The notes under the pieces: model-generated
Databases searched by the model: none
What the model was told of the DNA's origin: nothing
Seen by the model: the letters and a program-made list of their open reading frames with translations, nothing else
Origin: Mesorhizobium sophorae
GTDB taxonomy: Bacteria; Pseudomonadota; Alphaproteobacteria; Rhizobiales; Rhizobiaceae
DNA: 64,000 nucleotides
Direction: 5' to 3'
Assembly: GCF_002270415.1 (NCBI RefSeq)
Contig: NZ_NNRI01000024.1
Location: forward strand, 1-64,000
Program-made: the position numbers and the translations under genes
Shown here: positions 59,827-64,000 of the stretch, in pieces
How positions within the stretch are numbered: the stretch's first letter is position 1
How the letters are laid out: every line of letters begins with the position of its first letter

Positions 59827-60561
59827 TCAGATGGCCGAGAAGCCGCCGTCGACAGACAACTCCACCCCATTCACGAAGCTTGAATCGTCTGAAGCAAGAA
59901 ACAGCGCGACCGCCGCAATTTCCTCAGGACGCCCCATCTTTCCCCGCGGGATCAGAGATTCGAACATCCGCTTCGCCTCCTCCGTGAGAACTTGGTCCTG
60001 CATCGGTGTGGCGATCGGCCCCGGCCTCAGCACGTTCACCCGGATATTCCTGCCCTTCAGTTCGTTGAGCCAGGTGCGTGCGAATGAGCGCAACGCCGCC
60101 TTGCTCGCCGCATACACGCCGTAACCAGGAAAACCTTTCACCGAAGCAACTGACCCGGTCATGAAGATCGATCCGCCATCGTTGAACAGCTGCAACGCTT
60201 TCTGAACCGTAAACAGCGTGCCGCGCGTATTCAGGCCGAAGGCCGCATCGAAATGCTGCTCGGTAATCTCGCCCAGTGGGACGGCTTCGCCCATGCCGGC
60301 GCTCGCGTACAGGACATCGATCTTGCCCTTCTCTCGCTTGACTGTATCGAACAGACGGTCGAGGTCGTCGAGATTGGCCGCGTTGCCGCGCACGCCGGTC
60401 ACGTTCCGGCCAATCAGCTTGACGGCCTCGTCGAGCGCCTCCTGCCTTCGGCCCGTGATGAAAACATAGGCGCCTTCTTCAACGAACCGCCTGGCGCTCG
60501 CCAGCGCCATGCCGCTCGATCCGCCCGTGATGACCGCAACCTTACCGTCCAGCTTTCCCAC
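59827..60561 (-). CDS. Short-chain dehydrogenase/reductase
   Basis: 244 residues. The cofactor motif is AVITGGSSGMALASARRF (TGxxxGxA), with the active site Tyr-x-x-x-Lys in YGVYAASKAALRSFART and the upstream Ser in FMTGSVASV. The C terminus DSSFVNGVELSVDGGFSAI is standard. GTG 60561 with AAAGGA 6 bases upstream. It diverges from a LysR gene with about 290 bases between, which suggests regulation by it. The substrate is not known. Confidence 0.92.
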   Translation of the reverse strand: MGKLDGKVAVITGGSSGMALASARRFVEEGAYVFITGRRQEALDEAVKLIGRNVTGVRGNAANLDDLDRLFDTVKREKGKIDVLYASAGMGEAVPLGEITEQHFDAAFGLNTRGTLFTVQKALQLFNDGGSIFMTGSVASVKGFPGYGVYAASKAALRSFARTWLNELKGRNIRVNVLRPGPIATPMQDQVLTEEAKRMFESLIPRGKMGRPEEIAAVALFLASDDSSFVNGVELSVDGGFSAI

Positions 60562-60850
60562 GATTTTTCCTTTCAGGCTCTGCCTTTGGTCGTTCGGGAA
60601 GAACCCCGAGAGCCTAGAAATAAGTCTGCCGGGGTATGGCTTTGAGTGCGGAAACGCGCACATCGGTGGTGCAAAATCGATCCGGCTCGACGACGGACGC
60701 CGGCCGCGACGACCGGTGTGCGCCATTCAGGATTGGGCCGCGTTTGTCGGCATGGGTTATGTTAATCGCCGTGCTACCCGCAAACGAGATGCTGTTCGAT
60801 GTGGTAGATGTGGGCTTTGGAAGGCGCACCGCGCGGTGCGAGATTGCACC

Positions 60851-61789
60851 ATGATCGACTGGGATGACGTTCGCTACTTTCTTGCCGTCGCGCGTGGAGG
60901 CTCGGTGCGGGCTGCCGCCGAGCGCCTCGGTGTGAATCACTCGACCGTGCTGCGACGCATCGCCCAGCTTGAGGAACGCCTCGGGGTGCACATGTTCGAA
61001 AAGCTGCCGTCGGGCTACCGCCTGACGGCTGCGGGCGAGGAGGTCCTCGAGTTCGCGGACCAGATGGAAGCGTCGTCGCACCTGCTCGAGACGCGCGTCT
61101 TCGGGCGCGACCAGAGCGTGCGCGGGCTTCTGCGGGTCACGCTGGCACCGCCCCTCGCGACACACCTGCTCATGCCGGACTTCGCCGATTTCGCTAGTCA
61201 GCATCCGGACATCGAGATGGAAATCTTGTCGTCCGGCGAGCTGGCAAATCTGACCAACCGAGAGGCCGACGTCGCGATCCGCGTCGTCTACGACCGCAAA
61301 ACCCTGCCGCTCAATCTTCACGGCCTGAAGGGACCGGAGCTGTTCGGCGGCGTCTATATGTCTCGCGATCGACTATCCGCGTGGCGTGCGGGCGCGCCTG
61401 ATCCCATCCGCTGGATCGTCATAAGCATTCATGGAATTCCGGATTGGGCCAGCGAGGGTGAGGTTCGCACCACGGGGGTTCCATTCAGGACCACGGACGC
61501 CGAGGCGCAGATCGTTGCCGTACGGCAAGGGCTCGGGATGACGACACTGCCGTGCTTCGTTGGCGATGCCGACCCCCTACTGGTGAGGGTGCCGGGTGCC
61601 GACCTGCACATGTACGGAACGCTCTGGCTTCTCACGCAGGGGGAGACACGCAAGACGAAGCGCGTGCGGCTCTTTACCGAGTTCGTATCCCGCAGGCTCG
61701 CCGCGTACGCTTCGCTTCTCGCGGGGCTGAATGGAGGCGAGAACTTACGCCGACCCCGGCTTGATGACGATCCGACGATGTACCGTTGA
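60851..61789 (+). CDS. LysR-family regulator with IS-derived C-terminal tail
   Basis: 312 residues: winged helix (DDVRYFLAVARGGSVRAAAE; GVNHSTVLRRIAQLEER) and effector domain (LLRVTLAPPLATHLLMPDFA). It diverges from the SDR gene. The last eight to nine codons (LDDDPTMYR) overlap, in another frame, the start of a transposase remnant with MTIRRCTVEHPF. The natural end of the regulator may therefore have been replaced when the insertion sequence landed. The rest of the protein looks complete. Confidence 0.88.
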   Translation: MIDWDDVRYFLAVARGGSVRAAAERLGVNHSTVLRRIAQLEERLGVHMFEKLPSGYRLTAAGEEVLEFADQMEASSHLLETRVFGRDQSVRGLLRVTLAPPLATHLLMPDFADFASQHPDIEMEILSSGELANLTNREADVAIRVVYDRKTLPLNLHGLKGPELFGGVYMSRDRLSAWRAGAPDPIRWIVISIHGIPDWASEGEVRTTGVPFRTTDAEAQIVAVRQGLGMTTLPCFVGDADPLLVRVPGADLHMYGTLWLLTQGETRKTKRVRLFTEFVSRRLAAYASLLAGLNGGENLRRPRLDDDPTMYR

Positions 61790-61945
61790 GCACCCCTTCG
61801 TGACGATCAAGCGCATGTCGGGCGGTGGAAGGTTCCTCACCAGGGGGCTTAGGGCGGTGAAGTCGAAGCGGCGCTGTCAATCCTCGCCTTCAACATCCTC
61901 CATGCCATGAACGCCTTTGGCAGTACGGCGACCACGTCGAGCTGA
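61764..61945 (+). mobile_element. Remnant of an IS1182-like transposase (C-terminal end)
   Basis: Frame one from 61764 reads MTIRRCTVEHPFVTIKRM, then FLTRGLRAVKS. After a one-base shift near 61860 it continues as EAALSILAFNILHAMNAFG and stops at TGA 61943-61945. The order TVEHPF-TIK-FLTRGL-LAFN-G is the C-terminal signature of IS1182-type DDE transposases. No inverted repeat or target duplication is recognised, and the N-terminal 400 or so codons are gone. Confidence 0.75.
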
Positions 61946-62244
61946 GCCGCAGCCACGCCGTTTCTCCTCGGCGGTCTGCCGGGCGAGCGCTGATATCGGA
62001 GTCCAGCGGGCCAAACCTGTGATGCGGACCAAACCTGTGATATGATCGGCTCCGCGCTGGGCCATGACCGGAACTCGAAAACGGAAAACTGTCCCTGATC
62101 GCCATGGTTTGTTAATCGGGTGCCCGGATTGTGAATTCGAGGCGGATTGAAGCGCGACCCCAAAAAGGCCATGCTTTGCCCGGAAAGATCGAGTCTACGC
62201 CAATCCCGCTGACGCGGAGATGGCGCCTGGCTGAAAGGGATACG
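61946..62244. other. Intergenic DNA between the IS remnant and the TPR gene
   Basis: About 300 bases with no credible gene. A 13-bp direct repeat CCAAACCTGTGAT occurs at 62011-62023 and 62029-62041 (18-base period). AAAGGGA before the ATG serves the TPR gene. Confidence 0.45.
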
Positions 62245-64000
62245 ATGCAGCAAGGACGTGCGCGCTGGCTGACAAGGCTGGCAATTGTGACAGGCATGGC
62301 GATCTCGGCTTTGCCGGCCTATGCCAAGCAAACCGCCGAACCGGTCAAGATCACGTCGTTCTCGGGTGCCTATCTGGCCGCCCGGATCGCCGAAGGCGAC
62401 AACGACCTCGACAGCGCCATCGCCTATTACAAGCAGGCATTGGCCTTCAATCCGAGCGACACCGGACTGCAGCAGAGCCTGATGCTGTCGCTGATCGCTC
62501 AAGGGCGCTTCGACGAATCCCTGGTCTATGCCGACAAGCTCAAGGAAGTTCCCGATGTCGAGCGCTTCTCGCGCCTGGCGCTGGCGGTCGATTCCTTCCA
62601 CAAGAAGGATTTCGCCAAAGCACAGTACTGGCTCAAGCTGTCGCTGGAATCCGATCTCGACCGGCTGATCTCCGGCGTCATGTCCGGCTGGGCCCAACAA
62701 GGCGCCGGCCAAGCCAGCGATGCGATGGCTTCCATCGACAAACTGCAGGGGCCGGACTGGTTCGGCCTGTTCAAGTCCTTCCATCGCGCGCTGATCGCCG
62801 ACGCGTCGGGCATGCCCGAAAAGGCCGAGGCGATCTACGCCGCGACGATGCAGGATACGGCCGCCGGTGGTGCGGCTCCCGAAACCTGGATGCGCAACGC
62901 CCAGGCCTACGCGTCGTTCCTGGCCCGCAAGGGCGACAAGGACAAGGCACTGTCGGTGCTCGACCAGGCCGAGGCGTTTGCGCCGGGCAAGCTGGAAATC
63001 GTCGCCTTGCGCGACAAGATCAGCAAGGGTGACAAGGTTGCGCCGTTCGCTGCCGGCCCGTCGGACGGCGCGTCGGAGATCCTGCTTAATCTCGCCACGG
63101 CGCTCAATCGCGGCGGTGGCGAGCCATTCGTCCGTCTTTACCTGCAGTATGCCCTGGCCCTGAAGCCCGACAGCGACGCAGCCCTGGTGCAACTGGCGGC
63201 CGTTTCCGAGCAGTTGAAGGACGGCGAGGGCGCCATCGCGCTCTATCGGCGCATCCCCGACTCTTCGCCGTTGAAAGAGCTTTCGGACCTGCAACTCGGC
63301 CTCAACCTTGCCGATCTCAATCGCCAGGACGAGGCGATCACCCATCTGAAGGCTTTCGTTGACGCGCATCCCAACGACATGCGCGCCTATCTGGCGCTCG
63401 GCGGCGTCTATTCGTCGAAGGATGATTTCCGCTCGGCGGCCAATCTCTACGACAAGGCAGTCACGGTGCTGAAGACGCCGACTGCCGCCAACTGGAACAT
63501 CTTCTACCAACGCGGCATCGCCTATGAACGGCTGAAGGAATGGCCCAAGGCCGAACCGAGCTTCCGCAAGGCGCTGGAACTGTTCCCCGACCAGCCGCAG
63601 GTGCTGAACTATCTCGGCTATTCCTGGGTCGACATGAATACGAACCTCAAGGAAGGCCTGGCGATGATCCAGAAGGCCGTAGATCTCAGGCCGAGCGACG
63701 GCTACATCGTCGATTCCCTGGGCTGGGCCTATTTCCGCCTCGGCCGGTTCGATGACGCGGTGCGCGAGATGGAACGCGCGGTGTCGCTGAAGCCGGAAGA
63801 TCCGGTTCTCAACGATCATCTCGGCGACGCCTACTGGCGTGTTGGCCGCAAGCTGGAAGCCACCTTTCAGTGGAACCAGGCGCGCGACCTGAAGCCGGAC
63901 CCCGATGTGCTGGCCACATTGCAGCAGAAGCTGATGAAGGGCCTGCCGCCCATCGAATCCAACACCGCGCAGGAAACCCCGAAGGTCAAGCCCGAGCCGG
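62245..64000 (+). CDS. Exported tetratricopeptide-repeat protein, open at the right edge
   Basis: At least 585 residues. A signal peptide of about 27 residues (LTRLAIVTGMAISALPAYA) is followed by TPR repeats along the whole length, for example LDSAIAYYKQALAFNPSD, DDFRSAANLYDKAVTVL, WPKAEPSFRKALELFPDQP and FDDAVREMERAVSLKPEDP. It is a periplasmic scaffold or assembly protein. The reading frame continues past 64000. An AAAGGGA Shine-Dalgarno precedes the ATG. Its position after the polyprenyl synthase, with the accessory genes removed, fits a conserved rhizobial order. Confidence 0.9.
   Translation, partial: MQQGRARWLTRLAIVTGMAISALPAYAKQTAEPVKITSFSGAYLAARIAEGDNDLDSAIAYYKQALAFNPSDTGLQQSLMLSLIAQGRFDESLVYADKLKEVPDVERFSRLALAVDSFHKKDFAKAQYWLKLSLESDLDRLISGVMSGWAQQGAGQASDAMASIDKLQGPDWFGLFKSFHRALIADASGMPEKAEAIYAATMQDTAAGGAAPETWMRNAQAYASFLARKGDKDKALSVLDQAEAFAPGKLEIVALRDKISKGDKVAPFAAGPSDGASEILLNLATALNRGGGEPFVRLYLQYALALKPDSDAALVQLAAVSEQLKDGEGAIALYRRIPDSSPLKELSDLQLGLNLADLNRQDEAITHLKAFVDAHPNDMRAYLALGGVYSSKDDFRSAANLYDKAVTVLKTPTAANWNIFYQRGIAYERLKEWPKAEPSFRKALELFPDQPQVLNYLGYSWVDMNTNLKEGLAMIQKAVDLRPSDGYIVDSLGWAYFRLGRFDDAVREMERAVSLKPEDPVLNDHLGDAYWRVGRKLEATFQWNQARDLKPDPDVLATLQQKLMKGLPPIESNTAQETPKVKPEP

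Noticed and set aside
62011..62041. Possible start of a CRISPR-like array
   Set aside because: Only two 13-bp copies with a 5-base gap; no further repeats and no cas genes.
61849..63819. A 656-codon open frame on the minus strand
   Set aside because: It lies opposite the TPR gene, has no family match or Shine-Dalgarno, and results from the high GC content of the coding strand.

Overview
The window comes from a GC-rich alphaproteobacterium of the Rhizobiales, most like Mesorhizobium. This is inference from several signs: a separate F0 operon atpI-atpB-atpE-atpF'-atpF, an SbmA/BacA-type transporter, two rhizobial mosaic intergenic palindromes, an alpha-r14 (NfeR1-like) small RNA with three exposed anti-Shine-Dalgarno loops, and very dense ABC-transporter and LysR/GntR/LacI regulator content. 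No rRNA, tRNA, CRISPR array, phage or intact transposon was seen.

Layout. 1-320: the end of a LysR regulator. 351-11621 (minus strand): a catabolic block in transcription order of a GntR/FCD regulator, two enolase-superfamily enzymes, a Tat-exported peptide-type binding protein, a BisC/DMSO-reductase-like molybdoenzyme, two permeases and a fused double ATPase. 11742-13567: a 2OG-Fe(II) oxygenase divergent from a GcvA-like LysR gene. 13589-19034: an RND efflux operon (small ORF, pump, membrane-fusion protein) with a divergent TetR gene and two tandem operators. 19131-19244: the small RNA. 19365-24862: an Frc/Rbs-type sugar ABC transporter with a LacI regulator and an FAH-family enzyme. 25106-31383: a polyamine-type cluster (FAD amine oxidase, PotB/C/D/A-like transporter, XRE-cupin regulator) ending in a decayed aldehyde dehydrogenase gene. 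The same inverted repeat, TTTCA-N6-TGAAA, stands before the oxidase and before the transporter.

31702-41000 is a patchwork of small operons: a SnoaL-like protein; DHFR-like, ArsR and SRPBCC proteins; ArsC-like; DUF488; an M29 aminopeptidase; LysR; MFS; BacA; and a polysaccharide deacetylase. 41061-58784 is mostly conserved core: a YfgM-like protein with der, a SleB-type hydrolase, the F0 operon, rnhB, a radical SAM protein, moaB, ispE, an S49 peptidase, a methyltransferase and a polyprenyl diphosphate synthase. It also holds a frameshifted MFS gene and a phytanoyl-CoA-dioxygenase-like gene. 59011-61945 looks like a small accessory insertion (NADP-binding protein, SDR, LysR, IS1182-like transposase remnant) between the polyprenyl synthase and a large TPR protein that runs off the right edge.

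The strongest candidates for new biology are the GntR/enolase/molybdoenzyme/ABC block, the operator-linked polyamine cluster, and the small RNA.
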